Below, one piece after another: positions 37,854-47,831 of a stretch of DNA of 62,236 bases (position 1 is its first letter; each line of letters starts with the position of its first letter). The notes below the pieces were generated by a model, which had not been told where the DNA came from, made no database searches, and worked only from the letters and a program-made list of their open reading frames with translations. The DNA comes from a gamma proteobacterium HTCC2207 (GTDB lineage: Bacteria > Pseudomonadota > Gammaproteobacteria > Pseudomonadales > Porticoccaceae). The translations under genes were made by a program, and so were the position numbers. The DNA is taken from assembly GCA_905182275.1 (NCBI GenBank), contig CAJJAU010000010.1, positions 1-62,236 on the forward strand, read 5' to 3'.

Positions 37854-39077
37854 ATGAAAAGAGAATTTATTTTACCAGATATCGGAGAGGGCATCGTTGA
37901 ATGTGAAGTCCTTGAGTGGAAAGTCAAAGAAGGGGACATGATCAGTGAAGATCAAGTGATCGCGGATGTTAGTACCGACAAAGCCGTCGTTGAAATACCC
38001 TCCATGTATTCGGGTCGGATAACCAAGCTTTACTATGCCGATGGCGATATTGCTAAGGTGCACTCGCCTTTATTTGCCATTGATACCGATGAGGAAGTTC
38101 TTGATAGCAGTGAGTCAGTGCCAGAAAATCCCGAGGTCAATGAGACTGCCGAATTGAAATTAGAGCTGGTAAGACAGCCATCTCAGGATACTAGAGAAAA
38201 TCAAAGTAGCAAAGTGTTGACCACACCAGCAGTACGAAAGTTAGCGCGTGAATACGAGCTCGATTTGTCGATGATTTCAGGTACCGGCAAAAATGGGCGT
38301 GTTCTCAAAGAGGATGTTCACTTATATCTGAAGACCCTGGAGCAAGCGTCGGCCCAACAAATAACTGCACCCAATAAAGATCGCACTGAAGCTATTGTTG
38401 GCGTTCGGAAAATTATGGCTCAGCATATGTCTGAGTCAGTTTCCACGATCCCTCATTTTACCTTTGTGGATGAAATCGATGTTACTGAGCTAATACAGCT
38501 AAGAGCGACACTAAAAAGTACCTATGCCGATCAGGTGAAGATTACTTTAATGCCCCTGTTGATCAAATCATTATCATTATCCCTCAGCCAGTTCCCTATT
38601 ATGAATAGCCGCGTTGACAATGAGTTTACTGAACTTACCTATCTGGGTAGTCACAATATTGGCATGGCTGTAGATGGAAAAAATGGGCTGCTGGTGCCTA
38701 ATGTTAAGGATGTTCAAAAGCGCTCTATATTAGAGATAGCCGCTGAGGTGTCGAGACTAACCGACGCTGCCCGTTCGGGAATTATTAATATTGCGGAGCT
38801 TAGAGGCGGCACTATTACTATTTCCAACATAGGTGCGATTGGCGGCATTTCCGCTTCACCCATTATCAATAGTCCGGAGGTTGCTATAGTCGCCTTAGGT
38901 AAAATTCAGGATTTGCCGCGTTTTAATAGTGACAACCAAATTATATCGCGCAAGATCATGTCAGTCAGCTGGTCAGGAGATCATCGGGTTATTGATGGTG
39001 CTACCATCGCGCGGTTCAATAATTGTTGGAAGGCCTATCTGGAAAACCCCAACACCATGTTGGCAACTATGGTTTAA
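37854..39077 (+). CDS. bkdB: Branched-chain 2-oxoacid dehydrogenase E2 (dihydrolipoamide acyltransferase)
   Basis: A 407-residue E2 core protein. One lipoyl domain (residues 1-80, lipoylated Lys43 in DVSTDKAVVEIPS) is followed by an acidic linker, a peripheral subunit-binding domain (about 123-160, TPAVRKLAREYELDLSMISGTGKNGRVLKEDV), a second linker and the catalytic domain ending in SWSGDHRVIDGATIARF with the active-site His. The ATG at 37854 has AGGGG eight bases upstream; a GTG at 37851 is possible. No E3 (lipoamide dehydrogenase) gene follows, so E3 must come from elsewhere in the genome. Confidence 0.95.
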   Translation: MKREFILPDIGEGIVECEVLEWKVKEGDMISEDQVIADVSTDKAVVEIPSMYSGRITKLYYADGDIAKVHSPLFAIDTDEEVLDSSESVPENPEVNETAELKLELVRQPSQDTRENQSSKVLTTPAVRKLAREYELDLSMISGTGKNGRVLKEDVHLYLKTLEQASAQQITAPNKDRTEAIVGVRKIMAQHMSESVSTIPHFTFVDEIDVTELIQLRATLKSTYADQVKITLMPLLIKSLSLSLSQFPIMNSRVDNEFTELTYLGSHNIGMAVDGKNGLLVPNVKDVQKRSILEIAAEVSRLTDAARSGIINIAELRGGTITISNIGAIGGISASPIINSPEVAIVALGKIQDLPRFNSDNQIISRKIMSVSWSGDHRVIDGATIARFNNCWKAYLENPNTMLATMV

Positions 39078-39085
39078 CCAGGGTT

Positions 39086-40402
39086 CTAATGATTAAAAGC
39101 AGAGTAGTTTTCCACGTCATTGAGGATAATCACACCATCTTTCATAACAAACACTGGGTTCTCTAGGGCGCTTATATCTTCTAGCGGGTTTCCAGAAACA
39201 GCAATAATATCTGCCAATTTGTCAGTCTCAATACTGCCGAGCCTATCATCCCATTGTAGTAATTCCGCCCCGACAATAGTGCCGGCTTTGATCGCATCCA
39301 TAGGGCTTAAACCCGCTTCAATCAAGGTAGCAAATTCTCGAGCACATACATGTGATGGTATTGCCGAGCCACATAGGTCTGAACCCACTGCAATCTTTAC
39401 TCCAGCTTTGTAGGCCTTGCCAATCATCTGCAGCCATTCATCTCTAAATGAGGTGTAAAAATTATCGTTTTTACTTTGCGCGAGCAGCTTGCCACTGTTA
39501 GCGTAATAATCTCCGATATAAATAGTCGGTACATAATAGGTCTGGTGTTTAACCATCAGTGCTATAGATTCTTCGTTAAGATAACTGCCATGCTCTATAG
39601 ATCGTGCCCCGGCAATAATGGCTTGGTTAATACCGTCTGTTGCATGAGCATGGGCGGCCACCGGCACATTGTGGCGTGAAGCCTCTTCCATGGCCGCTGA
39701 TAATTCTTCGGGGCTAAAGGAAACATTTTTCGGGTCATCACCGACAGACATAAATGCGCCAGTAACCATGATTTTTATCCAATCTGAGCCGTACTTAATT
39801 TCTTTCCGAATCGCTTTTCGAATTTCATCAGGCCCATCGGCGATTAAGCCATCAGCGATAACATTTTGTTCCGGAGAAAAATAGTTAACATCGCCACCAC
39901 CACCGGTAATTGAAATATAGTGCGCAGCTCCGGTAAGGCGAGGTCCAAGGAATACGCCACTGTCAATTACCTTGCGAATATCTTGATTAGCATAATAAAC
40001 ATCGCCATCACCCATCACTCTGATGGTTGTCCATCCGGCGCTAAGTAGGCTTTGCAGGTTCTTTAGACCCAATAGTGCTTTGTAGGCCGAGGATGCCTGT
40101 AAATGCGCATTTTGGTAGTCGCTTTTGTACAACAGGGGGTGCTCGTGGGCATTAATCATTCCTGGCATCAAGGTTGTGCCTGGGAGGTCAATTTTAATCG
40201 CGCCTTTTGGGATATGGTCAATATTTATAATGGCCGTAATTTGATTTCCGGTAACTATCACCGCTTTGTCTTGCAAAACATTATTCGCTTTGCCGTCGAT
40301 GAGCCCGTCAGCAACAAGGGCATAGGTCTTTGCTTCTGATGTTGAAAGATAACCAACTGTTATCACTAAAAGTATGAACTGTCGGAAGATTAGAGAGTGC
40401 AT
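39086..40402 (-). CDS. Exported amidohydrolase (imidazolonepropionase/prolidase-like)
   Basis: A 438-residue metal-dependent hydrolase with an N-terminal signal peptide (SLIFRQFILLVITVGYLSTSEA). Motifs are MPGMINAHEHPLL (HxH), the WIKIMVTGAF carboxylated-Lys region, PVAAHAHATDGI, ARSIEHGSYL and VGSDLCGSA. The last part returns to a beta-sandwich (ADIIAVSGNPLEDISAL). I chose the ATG at 40402 with GGAAA upstream; two more in-frame ATGs lie at 40417 and 40429. Its stop is nine bases from the convergent bkdB stop. Periplasmic members of this family act on Xaa-Pro dipeptides or amidated compounds; the substrate here is unknown. Confidence 0.85.
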   Translation of the reverse strand: MHSLIFRQFILLVITVGYLSTSEAKTYALVADGLIDGKANNVLQDKAVIVTGNQITAIINIDHIPKGAIKIDLPGTTLMPGMINAHEHPLLYKSDYQNAHLQASSAYKALLGLKNLQSLLSAGWTTIRVMGDGDVYYANQDIRKVIDSGVFLGPRLTGAAHYISITGGGGDVNYFSPEQNVIADGLIADGPDEIRKAIRKEIKYGSDWIKIMVTGAFMSVGDDPKNVSFSPEELSAAMEEASRHNVPVAAHAHATDGINQAIIAGARSIEHGSYLNEESIALMVKHQTYYVPTIYIGDYYANSGKLLAQSKNDNFYTSFRDEWLQMIGKAYKAGVKIAVGSDLCGSAIPSHVCAREFATLIEAGLSPMDAIKAGTIVGAELLQWDDRLGSIETDKLADIIAVSGNPLEDISALENPVFVMKDGVIILNDVENYSAFNH

Positions 40403-40589
40403 AGTCACGTTTTCCATTGAGTTATGCACCGATTATAAACTCTTTTTTCAGAGTCGGCTAAACCGATAATTCCAATGGCTTTTAGAGATCGCAAGACACG
40501 CTCTTAAGTCTGCTTTTGTGGACATTGTTAGCAGTCCATGAGGTATACTTTAGGCTGATTAAAAGTAAGAAAAATCTGGGAAATTACCT

Positions 40590-41522
40590 ATGGCAATTAA
40601 ACTACCGACGCTTATTGCGACATCTGTAGTTCGAGGTAGCCAGCAGGGCGAAAGCCATGGTGGCGTTTATACCATTGATTTTGAGAAACAAAAGCTTGAG
40701 CAGCATGTTGACTGGAATACCAGTGAAATTGATTTCGCGGGTCGAGGTGCGGACCGAGGTTTGCGTGGCATTAATGTTGATAAAGACGACATCTGGATCG
40801 CCGCCTCAGATGAACTTTTTTGTTATGACAAAGAGTTTGCTGTTCAAACCTCATGGCGCAACCGCTATCTCAATCACTGCCATGAAATATGCCGTGTCGA
40901 TCGAATCTTGTTTTTAACATCCACTGGGCATGATGCTCTTCTGGCTTTTGACTTGGACAAAAAGGCATTTGTGTGGGGCTTTCATGTGCAAAAGCAGTTA
41001 GGCCAATGGGGTGGTTTCGCCTTCGACCCTCAGACTCCAAATGGTCCTAGAGCCTTTAATGATTTGCATATTAACATGGTGCATGTTGACTCTACCGGAA
41101 TCTATCTCAGTGGTTTGAAGACCGAAGCTCTGTTGCATATTGATGATCAGAACAAAGTGACTGAGGTGTGCAGTTTACCTTTAGGAACGCACAACGCACG
41201 TCCGTTTAACGGCGGCATTATTTTCAACGACACCGCGAGTGATTGTTTGCGCGTTGTTCCGCGTGAAGGCGCAGGACAGGCCTTTAAAATTCGCGACTAT
41301 GATCCGGCTGATATTCAGTTTGCGGGTGTCGATGACTCTAAAATTGCCCGTCAAGCGTTTGGACGTGGTCTTTGTGTCATTGATGACCGCTTTATTGCGG
41401 GTGGCTCATCACCGTCAACGGTGACCTTGTATGATTTACAAAGTAAGCAAATGGTGGCGTCGGTGAATGTGACTATGGACATACGTAACGCTATTCATGG
41501 GCTAGCTGTTTGGCCCGATTAA
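40590..41522 (+). CDS. Conserved protein of unknown function, beta-propeller-like
   Basis: A 310-residue soluble protein with no signal peptide. It has repeated short strands with DxDK/xWxxxSDEL-type blade endings (VDKDDIWIAASDELFCYD, VDSTGIYLSGLKTEALLHID, IDDRFIAGGSSPSTVTLYD), which suggests a beta-propeller. Conserved-looking HNARPFNGGIIFNDTASD and a central HEICRVDRILFLTSTGHDALLAFD may be functional. GGGAA lies eight bases before the ATG. I cannot name its function. It converges on the TonB receptor gene with a shared terminator. Confidence 0.7.
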   Translation: MAIKLPTLIATSVVRGSQQGESHGGVYTIDFEKQKLEQHVDWNTSEIDFAGRGADRGLRGINVDKDDIWIAASDELFCYDKEFAVQTSWRNRYLNHCHEICRVDRILFLTSTGHDALLAFDLDKKAFVWGFHVQKQLGQWGGFAFDPQTPNGPRAFNDLHINMVHVDSTGIYLSGLKTEALLHIDDQNKVTEVCSLPLGTHNARPFNGGIIFNDTASDCLRVVPREGAGQAFKIRDYDPADIQFAGVDDSKIARQAFGRGLCVIDDRFIAGGSSPSTVTLYDLQSKQMVASVNVTMDIRNAIHGLAVWPD

Positions 41523-41545
41523 TTCGATTATAAGTTGCCAAAAAA

Positions 41546-41571
41546 AAGGCTGGTTTTAACCAGCCTTTTTT
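41546..41571. terminator. Bidirectional terminator
   Basis: GGCTGGT pairs with ACCAGCC and is flanked by A and T runs (AAAAAAA before, TTTTTT after), so both the plus-strand propeller-like gene and the minus-strand TonB receptor gene can be ended here. Confidence 0.9.
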
Positions 41572-41585
41572 GTTTTAACTATATT

Positions 41586-44177
41586 CTAACCGCCACCAAA
41601 TTTCCTAATAAAGCGAATGCCATATTCCCTAGGTCGGTTGGTATACAGTGTTTGAACGTGCATTCTGCCTTCGTCCACATTTTGCTGTGTATAACCGCCC
41701 TGATTTGTTTGAGCGTATATTGCTCTCTCATCTGTAATGTTATTAAGAAATAGCGATATTTCCCAGACATCCCCTTGCACGCCAACACTGAAATCACCTA
41801 TATCGTAAGAGGGGTTAGTCCATGAAGGATTTGGGTTTGTTGATCCATCCTCATACATGCGCGGAGTCATCTGTAGAGATGATAAGCGTTCACCACTATA
41901 TGACCACTGTAGTCGAGCATATGCGTTTGCATTCAACGACGGGACAGTCCAGTTGTAGGTAGCCCATATACCACCGGTAAACTCTGGTGTTAATGGGAGT
42001 CGCGTGCCTGAATCAACGTAGAGATCGCCCAATTCTAAGACAGTGTCAGTTTCAGCCTCCAACCACTCCATATTCATGCCTAGAGAGATATTATCAGTAG
42101 GATTCCAATCAAACTCTGCGTTGACACCATTGATGTGTGCATCACCGGCATTAAAGACACCCACTTGATAAGGTTGTCCGCAAATACCTGGAATCTTGTC
42201 GACAGACTCATCATCACAAGGGCCAAAGGAGGGGTCAATCAATTCATACTGGTAATCGTCCCATTGCATGGCAAAAGCGGTTAAAGACAAGGTTGCGGTG
42301 TCTTCAGCAAAAGAGCCCTTATAACCTGCCTCATAGTTAATCATTTTGTCCGCTTCATACTGCTGCGGGAAAGCAGCATCGCCACGTTGGCGGTTGGTGC
42401 CGCCAGGTCGATATCCAACGGTCCAAAGTGCGTAAATCATGCTGTCATCATCTAGGTTATAAGATACCGAGACTTTGGGAACAAATTCTTTTGTGGCACC
42501 AATCATTCTGGTAATGCCGTTTGCAAAATTTGGATCCGCATCCAGATTTCCTGTTGGATGCTCTTCATAGTAATCGACAACATCTTCTCTATCGAAATAC
42601 CTAGCGCCAACGGTTATGTCTGTTGCGTCATTAAGATGCCAGGTTAACTCGCCAAAAATTGCTGATTGTTCAGCATTGGAAATACTCTTAGAGTACCAAG
42701 TTTCTGTTGCATCAGGATAAGACTCTCCGCTTGCCCATTCATAATAAGCTAATGCGATTGAGTCTTGGTATAGACTTCCTGCAACCCCAGGAGTAGTTTG
42801 TCGACCATTTTCATTAGCGGTCACGTAGCCAAAGTGCTCTACCCATCCGTAGGAACTATCCTCGTAAAAGGCGCCAACTAACCAATCATAAGTCTCACCT
42901 TGGTTTGACAGTCGAACTTCCTGACTAAACCGATCTGCGGTCTCCACTTCATAAAATGCGGCTAAGTAGTCACCTTCAACGGTGGGGGCATGGCAATAGT
43001 TACCCGCCGCATACATGAATCCTTGACCACCACTGGTTGCTAAGTAGTAGGGTGCATAATAGGCCGCATCTCCTGCGTACTCTATGCAGTAATAAGCTGA
43101 GTAGGATTTATGGTAGTTAGTAATATCTTGATTAAACGACAGATCTTGATCGTAATATGAGGTCGCAGAAACCAGCTGTGCAAAACCAAGATCAGCCTCA
43201 ATTACTAAAGAACTCATGTTGTAGTCAGTTTTATAAAATTCTTCGTTATATCGAATATCTTGCAGATCGCCCACATTAGGATCAAAACCGCTATAGGAAC
43301 CGGAATCTGTTTTTTGTTGAATATGAGTCAAATCAGCAGACCACTGGTCGTTAATTTCCCAGCGAAGCGCTGCACGCCAACCGGTCACTTTATGATCATT
43401 GATATCGTCTTCTACAACATCGGCATTATCAAGTGTCCCCCACCCGGAAGGTGAGCGGCCATATAATGCATCAGCCTTTAGATCATTGGTGATGGTTTTG
43501 CCGTAAACGTTGTCTATAAAGCCTCCGTCTTTGGCATTAAATACAACGAATCGCGCTGCCAGCTTATCTTCAATCAGAGGCACGTTGACAACAATAGAAC
43601 CATCATGACTGCCTGCACTTTCTGCTCCGGCGCGAACGCCGATATCCAGTATTACCTCAGACACATTCATTTCTGGTTTGTTGGTGATAATTTTTAGTGT
43701 GCCAGCTTGAGAGTCCGCACCATAAAGAGTTCCTTGGGGGCCAGCTAAGGCTTCGATTCGTGCAATATCTACCATTCTCACTGAGGGCTGTTGCCCCGTG
43801 GTAGTGATCGCTAATTCATCAAGGTATACAGAGGAAGTGGATTGACCGACGTAACCTGAACTCGTCGTAGCACCCCGAAACACCACTGTGGAGGAGCCAG
43901 CGCCATAATCTACTACAGTGACAGCCGGCATAAACCGTACATAGTCAGCCATGCCACGAGCGCCCATTTCTTTCAAGTCATCACCTGACAAGGCTTGGAT
44001 GCTCGAAGGAATTTCAAGTGCTGATTCTGACCGTTTTCGTGCGGTAACTAAGACTTCTTCGATAGCTCGCGATGAAACTTCATCATCCTGAGCATATGCC
44101 AAAGGTGTCAGTCCTAATGCAGCTGTGATAGCTGCTGCCAACGGCGCCATCTTAATGCGTGAGTGTGGTTTGATCAT
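41586..44177 (-). CDS. TonB-dependent outer membrane receptor
   Basis: An 863-residue receptor. The signal peptide (PLAAAITAALGLTPLAYAQ) is followed by a short TonB-box-like stretch (AIEEVLVTARKR), the plug domain (about 45-165, with SIQALSGDDLKEMGARGMADYVRFMPAVTV) and a 22-strand barrel with aromatic-rich strands. It ends REYGIRFIRKF plus three Gly, so the last residue is not the usual aromatic one. It probably takes up a large organic substrate rather than a siderophore, to judge from resemblance to marine SAR92/OM60-type receptors and the neighbouring catabolic genes; the ligand is unknown. A TPR-sulfotransferase gene lies upstream on the same strand. Confidence 0.92.
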   Translation of the reverse strand: MIKPHSRIKMAPLAAAITAALGLTPLAYAQDDEVSSRAIEEVLVTARKRSESALEIPSSIQALSGDDLKEMGARGMADYVRFMPAVTVVDYGAGSSTVVFRGATTSSGYVGQSTSSVYLDELAITTTGQQPSVRMVDIARIEALAGPQGTLYGADSQAGTLKIITNKPEMNVSEVILDIGVRAGAESAGSHDGSIVVNVPLIEDKLAARFVVFNAKDGGFIDNVYGKTITNDLKADALYGRSPSGWGTLDNADVVEDDINDHKVTGWRAALRWEINDQWSADLTHIQQKTDSGSYSGFDPNVGDLQDIRYNEEFYKTDYNMSSLVIEADLGFAQLVSATSYYDQDLSFNQDITNYHKSYSAYYCIEYAGDAAYYAPYYLATSGGQGFMYAAGNYCHAPTVEGDYLAAFYEVETADRFSQEVRLSNQGETYDWLVGAFYEDSSYGWVEHFGYVTANENGRQTTPGVAGSLYQDSIALAYYEWASGESYPDATETWYSKSISNAEQSAIFGELTWHLNDATDITVGARYFDREDVVDYYEEHPTGNLDADPNFANGITRMIGATKEFVPKVSVSYNLDDDSMIYALWTVGYRPGGTNRQRGDAAFPQQYEADKMINYEAGYKGSFAEDTATLSLTAFAMQWDDYQYELIDPSFGPCDDESVDKIPGICGQPYQVGVFNAGDAHINGVNAEFDWNPTDNISLGMNMEWLEAETDTVLELGDLYVDSGTRLPLTPEFTGGIWATYNWTVPSLNANAYARLQWSYSGERLSSLQMTPRMYEDGSTNPNPSWTNPSYDIGDFSVGVQGDVWEISLFLNNITDERAIYAQTNQGGYTQQNVDEGRMHVQTLYTNRPREYGIRFIRKFGGG

Positions 44178-44408
44178 GAATCATTACTCCCCAGAGCTAG
44201 CCAAAGTTCTAAAATTTTTATTGTTATACACTGAATGTAAAACATTTTTCCAATCATTGCCACAAAACAACTCAATCTCCTTACTTTTTTACTAACTCCC
44301 TCGGTACCGAGCCTATGACAAATTTTTGCTATATCCAACACCCCAAAAGAGGTAGCTTCCCATTTTTTTGCATCTAATTGGCAAAAAGCATTTAGTGTGC
44401 CTAAGTGT

Positions 44409-46421
44409 TTATTGGGTCATATTAATGATTGATATGGGTTGTTGGTCAGCGGGTAACTTTTGCAGTAGAGGCTCCAAAATTTCAATTAACTCATCAATAT
44501 AAGGTTCATAGTTTTTCCATAAATTTACTGAACTTGCGTAGATAGGCTTGCGAACCTGCTCTGAACTGGCGGTTTTGACCGCTCGATCTGTCTCATGAAA
44601 GCGCAGGCATGCCTCTTCAAAAGGCAGCTCACAATAATCTAATATCCGCTTCACCTGAGTATCAAGGTCAGCCACCACATCTTCATAGTTCACATCTAAT
44701 ACCTTTCCTGGTATCACCGCATGCCAGTGGTCCATTAAACGTTGGTACTCTATGTAGTATTCTCCTAATTCGCAGAGGTCATAGCTAAAGGGCTGGCCAC
44801 TGGCGAACAATTGTTTATAACTACCAAAACTGCTGTCTAAAGGATGGCGACGAGCATTGATAATTTTTGCGTTGGGCAAAATAATTTGAAGTAGGCCGCA
44901 ATAGATAAAGTTATTCGGGTTTTTATCAATAAAGTGTACGGTGCCGCTGCGATATTTGTCGGTTCTTTGCAGATACTGGCCACCAATGTCGTGCCATGAC
45001 TGTACCTTTTTTTCGCGCATGTTCTCAGGAAAGTGCGTACCGCGAGGACTCTTTCTTTTTAAATCTTGTACCATTTGAGCAAGATCACTCAATTCGTGCG
45101 TGCCTTCCACTTGGCTATGGCTAGCCAAAATTTGCTCAATTAGGGTTGAACCCGATCGCGGAAGTCCCACCACTAATATCGGAGAGCTATCAAGATTACC
45201 CAGCCCTTTATGTTCTTGGAAAAAATCAGCGTTAAACACATCGATAATTTGATTAATGAGCACTTCATGTCCCACCGGATCGTATTTTTCTAATTGTCGA
45301 CGGGTCTGATTGCAGCGCTCAAAATAATGAAAGGCCCGCTCATAGTCTTTGCGACCCTCATACTCAAGACCCAGTGCGTTACAAAGCTGCACAACAGAGA
45401 GATCTTCAAGTGACTTATCTTCAAGTAACTGCTCCATTGTGTCGACTTCGGAGGCCTCAAAACGAAACGTCTTTAGATTAGCTAGGCTCCAATAGGACTC
45501 GGTATTGCTGGGGTTTACTTTAATGTTCTGCCTATGGGCTGCAACCGCTTCATCTTGCCGACCCACGGTCTTTAGCTGGTGAGCCAAACCTGAGAAAGCG
45601 GATTGATGAGCCGGAGACAAGTCTATGGCTCGACGGTAGGTTTCTATGGCTAATTCAGTAAAATTAGATTGCGCCTGAGTATTGCCCAAGGCAACCAGTG
45701 ACTCGGCAATATCCGGGTTCAGTTCAACGAGTCGTTCGGCACTTTTTAGTGCATCAGGATATTTGCCGAGTTCTACTTGCATTTTCGACAGATCTAGCCA
45801 GGCTCGGGAAAAGTTAGGAGACTTTTCCACCGACCGAAGTAATAACATTTCTGCATCACTATAATTATTGTGCGCTGCGGCAACGCCGGCTAGCAAAAGC
45901 ATTGCCTCTGAGTGGTTCGGGTTCTTTCTTAATACTGTACGATAAATTTCTTCTGCCTTTTTAGGTTCACCATCCTGCTTAAATTGCTGTGCTTGCTTAA
46001 GCTCTTCAGTGAATGCAAAATCTTGCCGCTGAGGTGATGCGCCGGCAACGAGTGAATTGATTAATTCATTGGCGCGCTGAATCTTTGCAGTGACATGGGT
46101 TCTGTTTGGCTGTGCCTGTTGCACATATTGATAAGCTTCAATAGATTTCTCAAATTGACCCTCAAGCAACAACAGGTCGCCATGCATCTCATGGGCATTG
46201 GCAAAATCCGGAAATTTATGCAACGCAGCATTGATATGCCCTCGAGCATCCTCAAAGCGCTTCAGGGTTATCAAAGACTGACCCGCCAAACAAAAAATAT
46301 TAGCGTCGTTGGGAAATGCGTCGATTCCGCGCATGCATGCGTCCAAGGCGCGTTCAGGAGTTCCGGCTTTTAGGTGTCCAAATGCCTCATCAAACAAGGC
46401 TTTTTGTGGGTTAGATGACAA
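44409..46421 (-). CDS. TPR-repeat sulfotransferase family protein
   Basis: A 670-residue two-part protein. Residues 1-330 are about nine tetratricopeptide repeats (for example PERALDACMRGIDAFPNDANIF and LAIETYRRAIDLSPAHQSAFSGLA). The C-terminal half is a sulfotransferase domain with the 5'-phosphosulfate-binding loop VGLPRSGSTLIEQILASH and the 3'-phosphate-binding region INARRHPLDSSFGSYKQLFA. It starts with TTG at 46421, supported by GGGAA nine bases upstream; a nearby ATG is out of frame. Proteins with this layout often sit beside TonB receptors in marine bacteria. The acceptor is unknown, and sulfation has not been shown for most bacterial members. Confidence 0.88.
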   Translation of the reverse strand: MSSNPQKALFDEAFGHLKAGTPERALDACMRGIDAFPNDANIFCLAGQSLITLKRFEDARGHINAALHKFPDFANAHEMHGDLLLLEGQFEKSIEAYQYVQQAQPNRTHVTAKIQRANELINSLVAGASPQRQDFAFTEELKQAQQFKQDGEPKKAEEIYRTVLRKNPNHSEAMLLLAGVAAAHNNYSDAEMLLLRSVEKSPNFSRAWLDLSKMQVELGKYPDALKSAERLVELNPDIAESLVALGNTQAQSNFTELAIETYRRAIDLSPAHQSAFSGLAHQLKTVGRQDEAVAAHRQNIKVNPSNTESYWSLANLKTFRFEASEVDTMEQLLEDKSLEDLSVVQLCNALGLEYEGRKDYERAFHYFERCNQTRRQLEKYDPVGHEVLINQIIDVFNADFFQEHKGLGNLDSSPILVVGLPRSGSTLIEQILASHSQVEGTHELSDLAQMVQDLKRKSPRGTHFPENMREKKVQSWHDIGGQYLQRTDKYRSGTVHFIDKNPNNFIYCGLLQIILPNAKIINARRHPLDSSFGSYKQLFASGQPFSYDLCELGEYYIEYQRLMDHWHAVIPGKVLDVNYEDVVADLDTQVKRILDYCELPFEEACLRFHETDRAVKTASSEQVRKPIYASSVNLWKNYEPYIDELIEILEPLLQKLPADQQPISIINMTQ

Positions 46422-46540
46422 AGTGAATTCCCATTAGCTATTTTCAGTATGCCAAAATATTAACTCACCGCATGCTTAGAAAGCTACCATCGGATACTAA
46501 ATGATTTTTTGAGAGCTTTGCATTAGTTCAAGCAATTCCT

Positions 46541-46551
46541 AACCTATAGGC
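46541..46551. promoter_or_regulatory. AACCTATAGGC element upstream of the DAO/GcvT unit
   Basis: An 11-base word with a CCTATAGG palindromic core lies 62 bases before the DAO-type gene. The identical word lies 72 bases before the first PYROXD2-like gene. The shared position suggests a common regulator, but an 11-base match could be chance. Confidence 0.25.
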
Positions 46552-46613
46552 AAAATAGGGAGCAAAAAAATCCATGGTAGACTCTGTTTAAACAACATAA
46601 CTTTAATACTCCA

Positions 46614-47822
46614 ATGAAACTAGTCGTCAAACAATGTGTCTGCCTGTTTATGTTTTCTTTGTTAAGCGAGGCTGTTTTAGCTAAAGAAAAGGTATTAGTC
46701 GTTGGCGCAGGAATAGTAGGCGCCTCGATTGGCTATCATCTCTCTTTGGAAGAGGTTGAAGTCACTATTATTGACATGCAATCACCAGCTTCTCATGCAT
46801 CATTGGCCACCTTTGCATGGATCAATGCGTCTTGGGCAAAACAACCGCAGGCTTATCATGCTCTAAATCAACAAAGTGTCGGCTATTGGCACGAATTGTC
46901 AAAGCAGATTGGTGTCCCTGTTAAGTGGGGCGGTTCTCTTGAGTGGTTTGAAAGTTCTGACCGTCAGGAAAAACTTGGCCTACAGGTTGCAGAGCAAATA
47001 GATTGGGGCGAGGCCGCCGAAATACTGCCTGTAGTCAGCGCTAAAATGTTGGAGCCTAATGTTACATTTATGGGTGCGGATAACGTAGCGTACTCTGCTA
47101 ACGATGGGGCAGTTGATCCCTCACAGGCTACAAAAAAGCTTCTCTCCGCCGCACAAACTAATGGTGCAAAAGTAATCTATCCATGTAAGTTAAACGGTAT
47201 CGCCAAAACCTTGAAAGGTGAAATCGCTGACACAACCTGCGGCCCTATGCCTTTTGATCAAATTGTACTTGCTGTGGGTGCGGCCTCTAAGACCATCGCT
47301 AACATCGCCAAACTGAATATCCCCCAGCGTTCAACGCCTGGCATTATTGTGGTGACAGAGCCCACTGAGCCTTTGTTGAATAGAATTATAGTCGCTCCTG
47401 GTGTGCATATTCATCAGCGTTTTGATGGGCGTATTGTAGTTGGTGAACAGGCCGGCGCACCAAAGACATCCGCTCATAATTTGAGGTTAAAGGGCAGACC
47501 TAATCGATATCCAAGCCAAGTCCTAGCTCAGGATCATGCTCAAAGAGTATTAGATTTGGCGGTGAAATATGTCCCACGATTAACAAATGTTAAGGCAGAT
47601 GAGATTTTGATTGGCTGGCGACCTCTGCCACTAGACGGTCATCCAGTGTTGGGCTATTCCAGTGAAGAACCCAGCGTCTATATTGCTGTTAGTCACAGCG
47701 GCATAACACTAGCCCCGATTATTGGCCGCTTGGTGGCAAAGGAGTTGATTGAGAAGCGACCGCTTGAGGTTTTAAATGCTTATCGACCGAACAGAGAATT
47801 TATAACAGTAGTGAGGTATTAA
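46614..47822 (+). CDS. DAO-family FAD-dependent oxidoreductase with a signal-like N-terminus
   Basis: A 402-residue flavoprotein of the D-amino acid oxidase/glycine oxidase/sarcosine dehydrogenase fold. The dinucleotide motif VLVVGAGIVGASIGYHLS, with the acidic TIIDM strand end, starts at about residue 27. The substrate domain contains ATFAWINASWAKQPQAYHALNQQS, and the C-terminal FAD contact is DEILIGWRPLPLDGHPVLGYS. Residues 1-23 form a Lys-start hydrophobic stretch ending SEAVLA, which looks like a Sec signal peptide. Related enzymes oxidise N-methyl or amino groups of amino acids. It is followed after nine bases by a GcvT-fold gene, so the pair probably passes a one-carbon unit from an N-methyl substrate to tetrahydrofolate. 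Confidence 0.85.
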   Translation: MKLVVKQCVCLFMFSLLSEAVLAKEKVLVVGAGIVGASIGYHLSLEEVEVTIIDMQSPASHASLATFAWINASWAKQPQAYHALNQQSVGYWHELSKQIGVPVKWGGSLEWFESSDRQEKLGLQVAEQIDWGEAAEILPVVSAKMLEPNVTFMGADNVAYSANDGAVDPSQATKKLLSAAQTNGAKVIYPCKLNGIAKTLKGEIADTTCGPMPFDQIVLAVGAASKTIANIAKLNIPQRSTPGIIVVTEPTEPLLNRIIVAPGVHIHQRFDGRIVVGEQAGAPKTSAHNLRLKGRPNRYPSQVLAQDHAQRVLDLAVKYVPRLTNVKADEILIGWRPLPLDGHPVLGYSSEEPSVYIAVSHSGITLAPIIGRLVAKELIEKRPLEVLNAYRPNREFITVVRY

Positions 47823-47831
47823 AATAATCTT

